Shown: positions 20,761-29,617 of the stretch, one piece after another | How the letters are laid out: each line of letters opens with the position of its first letter | Numbering within the stretch: the stretch's first letter is position 1 | Source: an uncultured Opitutia bacterium | GTDB lineage: Bacteria > Verrucomicrobiota > Verrucomicrobiia > Opitutales > Opitutaceae | Length of the DNA stretch: 64,000 nt | Direction of reading: 5' to 3' | Assembly: GCA_903872425.1 (NCBI GenBank) | Contig: CAIQKQ010000109.1 | Location: 1-64,000 of the forward strand | Position numbers and translations under genes: made by a program | The notes under the pieces: generated by a model | What the model was told of the DNA's origin: nothing | The model's database searches: none | What the model saw: only the letters and a program-made list of their open reading frames with translations

Positions 20761-21900
20761 ATGAAAAACTGTTTTTTCACCTTTGCCTTTCTACTCGGAT
20801 TTGGCGGCGAGATCCATGCTCAACCAGCATCCCAACCGGAGTCCACCGCGGCCATAGCGACTCCGCCGGCGTCCCCTGTCGCCGAAGCCGCGCCGGGGCA
20901 AAGCGCCAGCGAGCTCATGACACGGTTCGACCTTAATCACGATGGAGTGCTGAACGAGGCCGAGCTGACCCTCGCGCTCGCCTCTCGCGGCGGACTGTCG
21001 GGCAACGTGCGTGTGGCTGCTGGCCGGCTGGCTAATGCCAACGGACCGAGTGGTGCGCAAAATCCAGATGAGGCCCAGCCCGGACAACGCGGCGGCCAAA
21101 GCCAGCGCAGGGGTCAGCCCGGTCAGGACGGCCAGCCGGGCGACCTAGCGCAAAATGACCAAAATTCCGACGGCCAAGGCGGCGGCACAGGGCAGCAGCC
21201 CGGCCAACGTAGCGGATCGGACCAGCGCGGCCAACGCGGCGGTCAACGCGGCATTTCGCCAAACGATCTCGCACAAGGCGACCAAAACCCTGACGCCCAG
21301 CAACCCGGCCAAGCTGGCGCAGGCGGTCAACAATCCGGCCAGCGTAGCAGCGGCCCAGGTGGTCAGCGCGGCCCGAACGGCCAACGCGGCGGCGGGCAGG
21401 GCAACCAGCCCGGCCAGCAAACAAATCAAGGTGCCGACCAACTCACACAGAACGGTCAGCGCCAAGGTGGAAACGGTGGCGGCAACCTCGCCCCGGCCGC
21501 CTCCGCGTTCGACGATCTCAATCTGCTCACGCAGGATTTGGGCAACCTTGATCCCACCCTCGGCCCGATCACCGGTGAAAATTACGCGCAGTGGGCCGAC
21601 CGCCTCCGCACAGTCGAGCAGTTGATCGATGACCCCAACCTCCGCCAGCAGGTCGCCACCATCCGCGGCCGCGCCGACGACTTGCGCCGCGCCTTCCAGC
21701 GCACCGCCACACCACCGAAATGGGGTGACGTGCAGAACAATGTTCTCGTGCCGCTGAACCAAGTTCGCGCCGAAATCGCCAAAGAGCTCACGCGCCGGAT
21801 GCAACCCGACACGTTGCAGCCTGCCGACCGCGACCCCGTGCCCGCAAAATTTGCCGACGCTGTCAGCAGCTATTTCGAGGCGCTCGGCGCGGCCAAGTGA
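20761..21900 (+). CDS. exported EF-hand protein with Gln/Gly/Asn-rich low-complexity region
   Basis: Signal peptide; DLNHDGVLNEAE EF-hand loop; GQRGGQ/LAQ(N/G)DQN repeats. Confidence 0.7.
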   Translation: MKNCFFTFAFLLGFGGEIHAQPASQPESTAAIATPPASPVAEAAPGQSASELMTRFDLNHDGVLNEAELTLALASRGGLSGNVRVAAGRLANANGPSGAQNPDEAQPGQRGGQSQRRGQPGQDGQPGDLAQNDQNSDGQGGGTGQQPGQRSGSDQRGQRGGQRGISPNDLAQGDQNPDAQQPGQAGAGGQQSGQRSSGPGGQRGPNGQRGGGQGNQPGQQTNQGADQLTQNGQRQGGNGGGNLAPAASAFDDLNLLTQDLGNLDPTLGPITGENYAQWADRLRTVEQLIDDPNLRQQVATIRGRADDLRRAFQRTATPPKWGDVQNNVLVPLNQVRAEIAKELTRRMQPDTLQPADRDPVPAKFADAVSSYFEALGAAK

Positions 21901-21919
21901 CGCCCGCCCCTCCCATCGC

Positions 21920-24331
21920 GTGATTCCACTCGCCGCCATTTCCTTCGCCAACGCCGCGTGGTTCGGACTCGCGCTCGCCGCTGCCGCCTTGTTGGTACCA
22001 CTCACCTGGCTCGCATTGCGCCCAGCTGGACCGCAGCGCGGCGCGCGCGCTTTCGGCCTAGGCCTCCGCGCTCTGGGCATCGCCCTGCTGCTGCTCTGTC
22101 TGCTTGATCCACAGTGGGTTTCCTCGCGCCCGAAAAAGGGCGCGAACCTCTTTGCCATTCTCGCTGACAACAGCCAAGGCCTGCAAGTCGCCGACGCCCA
22201 CGAGTCCATCTCGCGCGGTGCGAAGCTCCGCACGCTGCTCACCGAGCCGGGAGCGAAGTGGCTCGAGGCAGTCGCCGATAATTTTCAGGTACGCCCCTAC
22301 ATCTTTGATCGTGACCTCAAGCGCGTGCGCGATTTCAGCGAACTGGATTTTCAAGGGAATAGTACCGCACTCGGCGGGGCATTGAAAAAGCTCCGTGAGC
22401 GTCTGAACGGTCAGCCGCTCGCCGGTATCTTGCTTTTCACGGACGGCAACGCCACCGACCTCCCCAACGGCCTCGGTGAAACCGGCGGAGTGCCCATCTA
22501 TCCCGTCGTTGTCGGCTCGGCCGACGGCCTGCGTGATGTGCGCGTCGAACGCGCTGACATGCGACTGACCGCCTTTGACGACGCCCCGGTGTCGCTTACC
22601 GTTGCGGTTGCGGGCCAAGGCGCCGTTGGGCGCGATTTAAGTGTGACCGTTCGGCGGCTCGCCGCCGCCGGCACGGTAGCTGCCGAAAATTTACCCGCGC
22701 CACAAACCACGACCGTCGCCAACGACCAAGATGCTGCCGAGGTGAAGTTCGACTGGCGGCCCGGCGGCACCGGCATCCAATTTTACGAGACCGCCGTCTC
22801 GGTGAAAGGCATGCCGGCGTTCGATGAGGCGACCATGCTCAACAATCGACGTGCCGTGCTCGTTGACCGAGGCCGGCCAGCCTACCGTATCCTCTATGTC
22901 GGCGGCCGACCAAGTTGGGAGTTCAAGTTCCTCAACCGTGCCCTCGCCGAGGATCCGCAGCTCCAACTTCCTGCGCTTATCCGCGTGGCGAACCGCGAGC
23001 CCAAATTTACCTTCCTCGGCCGCGCGGGCGAAACGACCAACCCGCTCTTCCGCGGCGCAGCCGGTGCAGCCGACGACACTCAACGCTACGACCAGCCTGT
23101 GATCAAGGGCCTCAACGCCAAGGACGAGACTGAACTCGCCGCCGGCTTCCCCCGCAACGCCGCTGAGCTCTTTGCTTATGACGCGGTCATACTCGATGAC
23201 ATCGAGTCTGCTGCCTTCACCACCGAGCAACTCGGGCTGTTGCGTCGATTCGTCGCTGAGCGCGGCGGCGGCCTGCTCATGCTTGGTGGCGAGGGTACAT
23301 TGGAGGACGGCGGGTACGAGAGCACGGCGTTGCGCGATGTGCTCCCCGTGTATCTCGACCGGCTTAACGAGGTCGTGCCGGAAGGTGAACTGAAATGGGA
23401 ACTCACCCGCGAAGGCTGGCTGGAGCCGTGGACGCGCGTCCGCGCCATCGAGAGCGAGGAACGCACCCGCTTAGCCTCAATGCCGACGTTCCTGACCGCC
23501 AACCGCCTCAAGAGTATCAAGCCCGCCGCCACTGTGCTCGCCACCATCACTGACGCAACGACCGGCCAGCGCTACCCGGCGCTCGTAGCACAACACTACG
23601 GCGCAGGCCGCGCGATTGTCACCGGCGTCGGCGACCTCTGGAGCTGGGGCATGAAGGGCGAAGCCGAACACGCCGACTTGGATCGCTTCTGGAGGCAGCT
23701 CGCGCGTCTGCTTGTGACCGACGTACCCGCGCCCGTAGAGTTGCGGGTCGAACCGGCGAGCGAGGAGTCTGGTGGGATGACGCTCCGCGTGACTGCGCGT
23801 GACGCGGAGTTTAAACCCCTCGACCTCGCCACCGCCAAGATTACCATTAAAAGCGTCGGGGCCGAGCCACTGAAACCCGCCACGCCGCCCGACGCCGCCG
23901 CGCCGATGCCCGTTCCTGCGTTCAGCTCGGTCACACTCCCGGCCGAACCCGTAGCCGACACCCCCGGCCAGTATGCCGCAACCTTCGCTCCACGCGATGC
24001 TGGTGCTTACCTCGCTGACGTTGAGGTAACTGACCTCACCGGCAAAATCCTGGGCCACGCCCAGGCTGGCTGGGTGCACGATCCCGCCGCAGAGGAGTTC
24101 CGTTCGCTCGCTCCCAACCGCGCGCTACTGGAAGAATTAGCCCGACGCACCGGCGGCGAGGTCATTCCTTGGTCAGGCCTCGATTCTTTGGCAAAAAAAC
24201 TCGGCCGCGCGCCCGCCCCAATCTCCGAGAATTTTTCCGAACCGCTCTGGCAGCAGGGTTGGGTTTTTCTCGTCGTGCTCACCTGCTTCCTCTCCGAGTG
24301 GGGCTGGCGGCGCTGGAAAGGTCTGCCATGA
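21920..24331 (+). CDS. membrane protein with degenerate VWA and glutamine-amidotransferase-like (GATase1-like) region
   Basis: GTG start in ORF 21851..24331; N-terminal and C-terminal TM helices; AILADNSQGLQ; RRFVAERGGGLLMLGGEGTLEDGGYESTALRDVLPV. Confidence 0.75.
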   Translation: MIPLAAISFANAAWFGLALAAAALLVPLTWLALRPAGPQRGARAFGLGLRALGIALLLLCLLDPQWVSSRPKKGANLFAILADNSQGLQVADAHESISRGAKLRTLLTEPGAKWLEAVADNFQVRPYIFDRDLKRVRDFSELDFQGNSTALGGALKKLRERLNGQPLAGILLFTDGNATDLPNGLGETGGVPIYPVVVGSADGLRDVRVERADMRLTAFDDAPVSLTVAVAGQGAVGRDLSVTVRRLAAAGTVAAENLPAPQTTTVANDQDAAEVKFDWRPGGTGIQFYETAVSVKGMPAFDEATMLNNRRAVLVDRGRPAYRILYVGGRPSWEFKFLNRALAEDPQLQLPALIRVANREPKFTFLGRAGETTNPLFRGAAGAADDTQRYDQPVIKGLNAKDETELAAGFPRNAAELFAYDAVILDDIESAAFTTEQLGLLRRFVAERGGGLLMLGGEGTLEDGGYESTALRDVLPVYLDRLNEVVPEGELKWELTREGWLEPWTRVRAIESEERTRLASMPTFLTANRLKSIKPAATVLATITDATTGQRYPALVAQHYGAGRAIVTGVGDLWSWGMKGEAEHADLDRFWRQLARLLVTDVPAPVELRVEPASEESGGMTLRVTARDAEFKPLDLATAKITIKSVGAEPLKPATPPDAAAPMPVPAFSSVTLPAEPVADTPGQYAATFAPRDAGAYLADVEVTDLTGKILGHAQAGWVHDPAAEEFRSLAPNRALLEELARRTGGEVIPWSGLDSLAKKLGRAPAPISENFSEPLWQQGWVFLVVLTCFLSEWGWRRWKGLP

Positions 24332-25371
24332 AAACTTATTGTCTCTACACTGTCCTGCTCTTGTTTGCGTGTGCCCTGCCCGTCCTTGCCGCTGTCGCGG
24401 ACCCCGTCACATTAGCCGCCCCCGCCCCACGCGACGAGGTACTCGTGATCATCGGCGCGCCCGGCGAGGCGGACACCTTTGCCCCCGGTTTTGCTGCCGC
24501 CGCCAAAAATTGGCAGACCGCCTGCGCCCGCGCACACATCCCATGCACCATCATCGGTCTGGAAGAGCAAAAAGACCCCGAGGCCTCGCCCACTGACCGT
24601 GCACGCGTGCAGGAGTGGTTGCAAAAACGCGATCCCGCCTCCCGCGCAAACCTCTGGATAACCTACATCGGCCACGGTACCTTTGACGGCAAAGAGGCGC
24701 GGATGAACCTCCGCGGCCCCGATATCCTCCCGGCCGACCTCGCCGCATGGTTTAAGCCGTTCATGCGCCAGATCATCTTTATTCACGGCGGCTCGGCCGG
24801 CGGTGCACCCTTTATCAGCGCCCTCTCTGGGCCTAACCGCATAATTATCACCGCCACGCGCAGCGGCAACGAGGTCAACTATGCCCGCTTCGGCGAGCGT
24901 TTTGCCGAGGCCGTTGCTAGCGACGACGCCGATATTGACCAAGACGGCCAAGTCTCGCTCTTAGAGGCCTTCGTCTACGCCGCACAAAAAGTGCAGGGCT
25001 TTTACGTCGATAACAACCGCATGATGACCGAGCACCCGCAGCTCGACGACAACGGCGATAAGGCCAGCACTCCGGCGGATTTTTTTAAGGGCACCCGCGT
25101 AGTAAAACAGGCCCAGCCCGCGCGAGGCGGCGGCTCAGCTCCAGTGGTGGACGGTGCCCGCGCCCGCCTCGTCACTCTCGCTCCGACCGACGCCGAGCGC
25201 GCGATGACCCCGGTACAGTTCGCGCTGCGAGAGACGCTTGAGCAGCAGTTGGAAAAACTCCGCGCCCAGAAAACGCGGCTTGGTGACGACGCCTACTACA
25301 AGCAGTTAGAAGCCCTCCTCCGTCAGCTCGCCGCCCTCTACTCGCCTGCGGCCAGAGCTGCCCTGCCATAG
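24328..25371 (+). CDS. exported caspase/legumain-fold-like protein lacking an obvious catalytic Cys
   Basis: Start MKTYCLYT in ORF 24169..25371 (ATGA overlap); YIGHGTFDGKEARMNLRGPDI, IIFIHGGSAGGAPFISALSGPNRIIITATRSGNE, DIDQDGQVSLLEAF. Confidence 0.6.
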   Translation: MKTYCLYTVLLLFACALPVLAAVADPVTLAAPAPRDEVLVIIGAPGEADTFAPGFAAAAKNWQTACARAHIPCTIIGLEEQKDPEASPTDRARVQEWLQKRDPASRANLWITYIGHGTFDGKEARMNLRGPDILPADLAAWFKPFMRQIIFIHGGSAGGAPFISALSGPNRIIITATRSGNEVNYARFGERFAEAVASDDADIDQDGQVSLLEAFVYAAQKVQGFYVDNNRMMTEHPQLDDNGDKASTPADFFKGTRVVKQAQPARGGGSAPVVDGARARLVTLAPTDAERAMTPVQFALRETLEQQLEKLRAQKTRLGDDAYYKQLEALLRQLAALYSPAARAALP

Positions 25372-25491
25372 CTAGACGTCTCCCATAGTTCAGAGGATTG
25401 GCCTAGGCGCGAAATGGGCAGGATTGATTGATGCCCATGAAGTTGCGTCTTCCTGCTTTCCACACGCGATTTACATCTATCAAATAGAGGT

Positions 25492-26271
25492 ATGGCACCG
25501 CTGCTCTGTCTCGACCTCGGCAACACCCACACGCACTTCAGCGTCGTGGGAGCGGCGGGTACTGACGTGGTGGAGGTTATGCCCACGGCTGCGCTTGAAG
25601 CACCGGCCGACGAGTTCGCTACGCGACTCACCCGGCTACACGCGGAGCGGCCCACATTAGCCGGTGTCGCATTTTGCTCAGTGGTACCAGATGCCACGCC
25701 GCGCCTGCGCCGCGTGCTGGCAGCCGCTTTGCCCGCGCTGCCTGTTTTCCAACTCACGCATCAGTGCCGCCTCGGAGTGCCACTCACATACCCGCGTCCA
25801 GCCGAGGTCGGGCAGGACCGCCTCGCCAACGCCGCCGCGGCGTACGCACTCGGCGCGGTGCCGGCCGTAGTTATTGACCTGGGCACAGCGGTGACGTTCG
25901 ACGTTGTGACGGCATCCGGTGGCTACGAAGGAGGTATCATTGCGCCGGGCCTCGCTGTCATGCGGCATTATTTGCACGACCGCACGGCACAGTTACCCGA
26001 GATTGATAGCTCGCTCGCGGTCGGCCGTGCGATTGGACAGAGCACCGTCGAGGCGATGCGGATTGGCATGGTCGTTGGCTTCGCGGGGATGATTCAAGCC
26101 TTGCTTGATGCGGTACTGATTGAGCTGGCCGCGCGTGGCGGGCCGGTGCCGACGGTATTGGCGACCGGTGGCTGCGCGGAATATTTCTCCGGCAAACTCC
26201 GCCAGCCCGTGCAGCTTCGGCCCGATCTTACATTGTTTGGTCTAGCCGCCGCATGGCGCCTGAACCAGTGA
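25492..26271 (+). CDS. coaX: type III pantothenate kinase
   Basis: LLCLDLGNTHTHFSV, VGQDRLANAAAAY, VIDLGTAVTFDVV, GGYEGGIIAPGL. Confidence 0.92.
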   Translation: MAPLLCLDLGNTHTHFSVVGAAGTDVVEVMPTAALEAPADEFATRLTRLHAERPTLAGVAFCSVVPDATPRLRRVLAAALPALPVFQLTHQCRLGVPLTYPRPAEVGQDRLANAAAAYALGAVPAVVIDLGTAVTFDVVTASGGYEGGIIAPGLAVMRHYLHDRTAQLPEIDSSLAVGRAIGQSTVEAMRIGMVVGFAGMIQALLDAVLIELAARGGPVPTVLATGGCAEYFSGKLRQPVQLRPDLTLFGLAAAWRLNQ

Positions 26272-26334
26272 AACTCGCGTGGCACATTTTACAAAGCCCC
26301 TTGTCCTTCACTGCGAAACTGTAAATCTTCCGCT

Positions 26335-27330
26335 GTGGCTTCCCTCCCCGACAACTCTGCCCCCCCCGCCATCGAGGTTCGCGACCTCGTGAAGACCTAT
26401 GGCGGCGTCACGGCCGTTAGTCGTGTGAGCTTCACCGTGGCGCGCGGCGAGATCGTCGGCTTCCTTGGGCCGAACGGTGCGGGCAAGAGCACGACGATGC
26501 GCATCCTCACCGGCTGCATGCCGGCAACGGCTGGGCATGTCACAGTCTGCGGCCATTCGGTCGCTACGCAGACAGACGAAGTGAAACGACTGATCGGCTA
26601 CATGCCGGAGAATAACCCCTTACCAGAGGACATGCGCGTTTCCGAATATCTTCACTTCCGTGGTCGATTGAAGGAAATTTCCCGCAAAAAACTCGGTCCA
26701 CGTCTCGACGAGGCACTGGAAATGTGTGATCTTAAAAAAGTCCGCCACCGCATCATCGGTACACTGTCGAAAGGTTACCGGCAGCGCGTCGGCATCGCCG
26801 AGTGTATACTCGCCGAACCGCCGGTCATCATTATGGACGAGCCGACCATTGGCCTCGACCCGCGCCAAATCCTCGTCGTACGCGACCTCATCGACAGCCT
26901 GCGCGGCCGCATGTCCGTCATCATCTCTTCACATATTCTGCCAGAGATCGAAATGACATGTGACCGCGTCGTTATCATCAATCAAGGGCGCGTCGTCGCG
27001 CACGGCACGCCGGCACAGCTTCGCCGTGATTTGCTCGGTGGCGCACGTTACGAGTTAGAGCTGGCCGGCCCGGAGCAAGGGCTACCCGCGCTGCTGGCCC
27101 GCGTCGAGCCGACGCTGAAAATCGTCGTCACCACGCCGGCCGCCGACGGTTTTCGACGCCATACCCTCACCAGCACCAATGCGGCCGAGCTCGGCGAGCC
27201 ACTGCTCCGCGCCATTGCGGCCGACGGCCGTCTACGCGTACGCTCGCTCGCCCGCGCGCATCCCACGCTTGAGGAAGTTTTCCTCGCCGCCACTGGCCAG
27301 AACTGGGATGCCGAGCGGAAAAGTGCCTGA
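26335..27330 (+). CDS. ABC transporter ATP-binding protein (GldA-like)
   Basis: Walker A GPNGAGKST, LSKGYRQRVGIAECIL signature, IIMDEPTIGLDP; GTG start. Confidence 0.93.
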   Translation: MASLPDNSAPPAIEVRDLVKTYGGVTAVSRVSFTVARGEIVGFLGPNGAGKSTTMRILTGCMPATAGHVTVCGHSVATQTDEVKRLIGYMPENNPLPEDMRVSEYLHFRGRLKEISRKKLGPRLDEALEMCDLKKVRHRIIGTLSKGYRQRVGIAECILAEPPVIIMDEPTIGLDPRQILVVRDLIDSLRGRMSVIISSHILPEIEMTCDRVVIINQGRVVAHGTPAQLRRDLLGGARYELELAGPEQGLPALLARVEPTLKIVVTTPAADGFRRHTLTSTNAAELGEPLLRAIAADGRLRVRSLARAHPTLEEVFLAATGQNWDAERKSA

Positions 27331-27349
27331 GCCACCCCACCCATTACTT

Positions 27350-28114
27350 GTGAAACACTTCCTTACCATTCTCGGTCACGAGATCCGCATGCTGCTGGTG
27401 AATGCAAGTACCTACGTCGCGGCCGTGCTATTTCTGGCACTAATGGGTCTCGTTTTCACCACCCTACTGGAAAGCTACTCAACCACCGCGCAGGAGGCAT
27501 CGCCAGCCGCCGTGTTTTTCCAGCTTTTCTGGCTGCCGGTTTTTTTTATGGTGCCGCTACTCACCATGCGCAGCTTCGCTGAGGAACGGCGACTGGGTAC
27601 GCTCGAGACGCTGTTCGCCGCGCCTGTCAGCACGACCGAGGTCGTGCTCGGAAAATTCGGAGCAGCCTACTTGCTCTACCTGTTGCTTTGGGGACTGACC
27701 GGTGGGTTTTTCTGGATTTTGAGGCACTACGCCAACGATCCGCGCCTCATCGACTCCGGCCCACTCATTGGCGGCTTCACCTTTATCGCGGTGTCAGGCC
27801 TGCTGTTTGTCGCGCTCGGCGTGTGGATGAGCTCGCTTACTCGCAATCAGGGCGTCGCCGCGCTGCTCGCGTTTGTGCTCATCGTCCTCGTGGTTTGGGG
27901 GCCGGCCCTGGCGCTGGACAATTTTCCCGTGTTGCGACTCGAGACGATGCGGCCCCTGCGCGAGGCGCTGGAGTACGCCAAGGTGTTCCGCCATCTGGAC
28001 GACTTCACGCGTGGCGTGGCCGACGTGCGCGCCGTGTTGTTTCATGTGAGTGGTGCGACCCTAGCACTGGTGTTCTGCGTCTTCAGCCTTGAGGCCAAGC
28101 GTCTTCATACCTGA
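27350..28114 (+). CDS. ABC-2 type transporter permease (GldF-like)
   Basis: Probable GTG start (VKHFLTILGHEIRMLL) within ORF 27179..28114, 6 TM helices, MRSFAEERRLGTLETLFAAPVSTTEVVLGKF; start could be 27323. Confidence 0.88.
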   Translation: MKHFLTILGHEIRMLLVNASTYVAAVLFLALMGLVFTTLLESYSTTAQEASPAAVFFQLFWLPVFFMVPLLTMRSFAEERRLGTLETLFAAPVSTTEVVLGKFGAAYLLYLLLWGLTGGFFWILRHYANDPRLIDSGPLIGGFTFIAVSGLLFVALGVWMSSLTRNQGVAALLAFVLIVLVVWGPALALDNFPVLRLETMRPLREALEYAKVFRHLDDFTRGVADVRAVLFHVSGATLALVFCVFSLEAKRLHT

Positions 28115-28117
28115 GCC

Positions 28118-29593
28118 ATGAGCGCCGAACCCACCTTTCGCTCCGTCCGCCGCAGCCGCACGCTGCACTTTTTCGCGCAAGCCGTGCTCTTGCTGGCACT
28201 TTTCGCCGGTCTTAACTGGCTTGCTGGCCAGTCCGGCTGGAGATTCGACCTCACTGCGCGCCATCGCCATGCGCTCTCGGCCGAGACGCTAGCCTACCTG
28301 AAAAATCTTTCCGCCGCCGTCACTATCACCAACACCTTCGACAACGACACTGACGATGACACGCGCCGTGATGTCGCTGAGTTGCTCACCGAGTACGACC
28401 ACGCCGCCGAACACAACCCGACCTCACGCCGCATCAAAATTGAAACGCTTAACGTCGTCCAGAACGCCCGCGAAGCCCGCGACCGCGGACTTGAAGGACA
28501 AAGCAACGTTTTGCTCGTACAGCGCGACGACCGGCGGCACTTCGTCGATCCGAGCGAACTTTACCGAATCGAGAAAGGTGAGAAAACAGCCTTCTTGGGC
28601 GAGCAAGCGCTCACGGCCGCTATACTTGACGTCACTAATGCCGAGAAAAAAATCATCTATTTTCTTACCGGCCACGGCGAAATGCCGGTTGTCGGACCCG
28701 AAGGCTCCGATTTGGAACGGGGGCTTGGCAGCTTTGGCCGAGAACTGGCTGGCCGCAATTTCGGCCTCCAGCCGCTTGATCTCGCGCAAACCGGCAACGT
28801 CCCCGCCGATGCCGCCGCACTGGTCATTGCCGGGCCACTGGGACGTATCCATCCCGATGAAGTGGTATTGCTCCGGAGTTACTTGTCCAAACGCGCCGGC
28901 CGGGTGCTCGCATTGCTTCCGCCAAAAGTAGAGCATGGCCTCGACGAGCTGCTCGATGACTGGGGCATTCTCACTGACAATGTACTTATCACCGATCCTA
29001 GCGCATCTGGCCAGAGCGACACCGGCGACCTCATTCTCACCGCCAACGCGCGCGGCGACCATCCTATCATCCGCCAGCTCGCCAGTAACCCGATGCAGTT
29101 GCGCTTCGGCGCAGCCCGTCCGGCACGTGAGGACCTAGGTCGCCGCGACGGTCTTGAGGTCTATCAGCTGATCGGTACGTCCGCCACAGCATGGGGCGAG
29201 CGTGATTTGACCAGCCCCGGTCCGCCCGTTTACACCCCTGGCACTGATTTGCGCGGCCCGATCGCCGTCGGCACCGCATCACAAAATGTGCAGACCGGCG
29301 GCCGCTCGCCCGTACCCTCCGGGCGGCTCGTGGTGTTTGGCAGCGCCGACTGGGCTGCCAATGGGCGCATCCAGACGCTCGGTAACCTCACGCTGCTTCT
29401 CGCCGCGGTAAACTGGCTCACTGATCGCGACCCTAGCCTGTCGCTCGGCGATGTACCCCCACGTCCGATCGAACGCATCCAACTCACGCTCTCGCGGCAG
29501 CAACTCGGCCGGTTGCGCATCGCACTAATCTTTGCTCTACCCGGTGCGACCGCACTGCTCGGCCTCCTGGTTTTTTGGTCTCGCCGCCGCTGA
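28118..29593 (+). CDS. GldG family ABC-type transport auxiliary protein
   Basis: TM at both ends; FDLTARHRHALSAETLAYLKNL, IYFLTGHGE, LLPPKVEHGLDELLDDWGI. Confidence 0.85.
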   Translation: MSAEPTFRSVRRSRTLHFFAQAVLLLALFAGLNWLAGQSGWRFDLTARHRHALSAETLAYLKNLSAAVTITNTFDNDTDDDTRRDVAELLTEYDHAAEHNPTSRRIKIETLNVVQNAREARDRGLEGQSNVLLVQRDDRRHFVDPSELYRIEKGEKTAFLGEQALTAAILDVTNAEKKIIYFLTGHGEMPVVGPEGSDLERGLGSFGRELAGRNFGLQPLDLAQTGNVPADAAALVIAGPLGRIHPDEVVLLRSYLSKRAGRVLALLPPKVEHGLDELLDDWGILTDNVLITDPSASGQSDTGDLILTANARGDHPIIRQLASNPMQLRFGAARPAREDLGRRDGLEVYQLIGTSATAWGERDLTSPGPPVYTPGTDLRGPIAVGTASQNVQTGGRSPVPSGRLVVFGSADWAANGRIQTLGNLTLLLAAVNWLTDRDPSLSLGDVPPRPIERIQLTLSRQQLGRLRIALIFALPGATALLGLLVFWSRRR

Positions 29594-29617
29594 CCATCCT
29601 CGCCGCCGTCTCCACCC

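Noticed and set aside
21080-21480. Short direct repeats resembling a repeat array
   Set aside because: They are in-frame coding low-complexity repeats, not uniform repeats with unique spacers; not CRISPR.
21145-22242. 365-aa minus-strand ORF
   Set aside because: Antisense shadow of the Q/G-rich repeat gene in GC-rich DNA.
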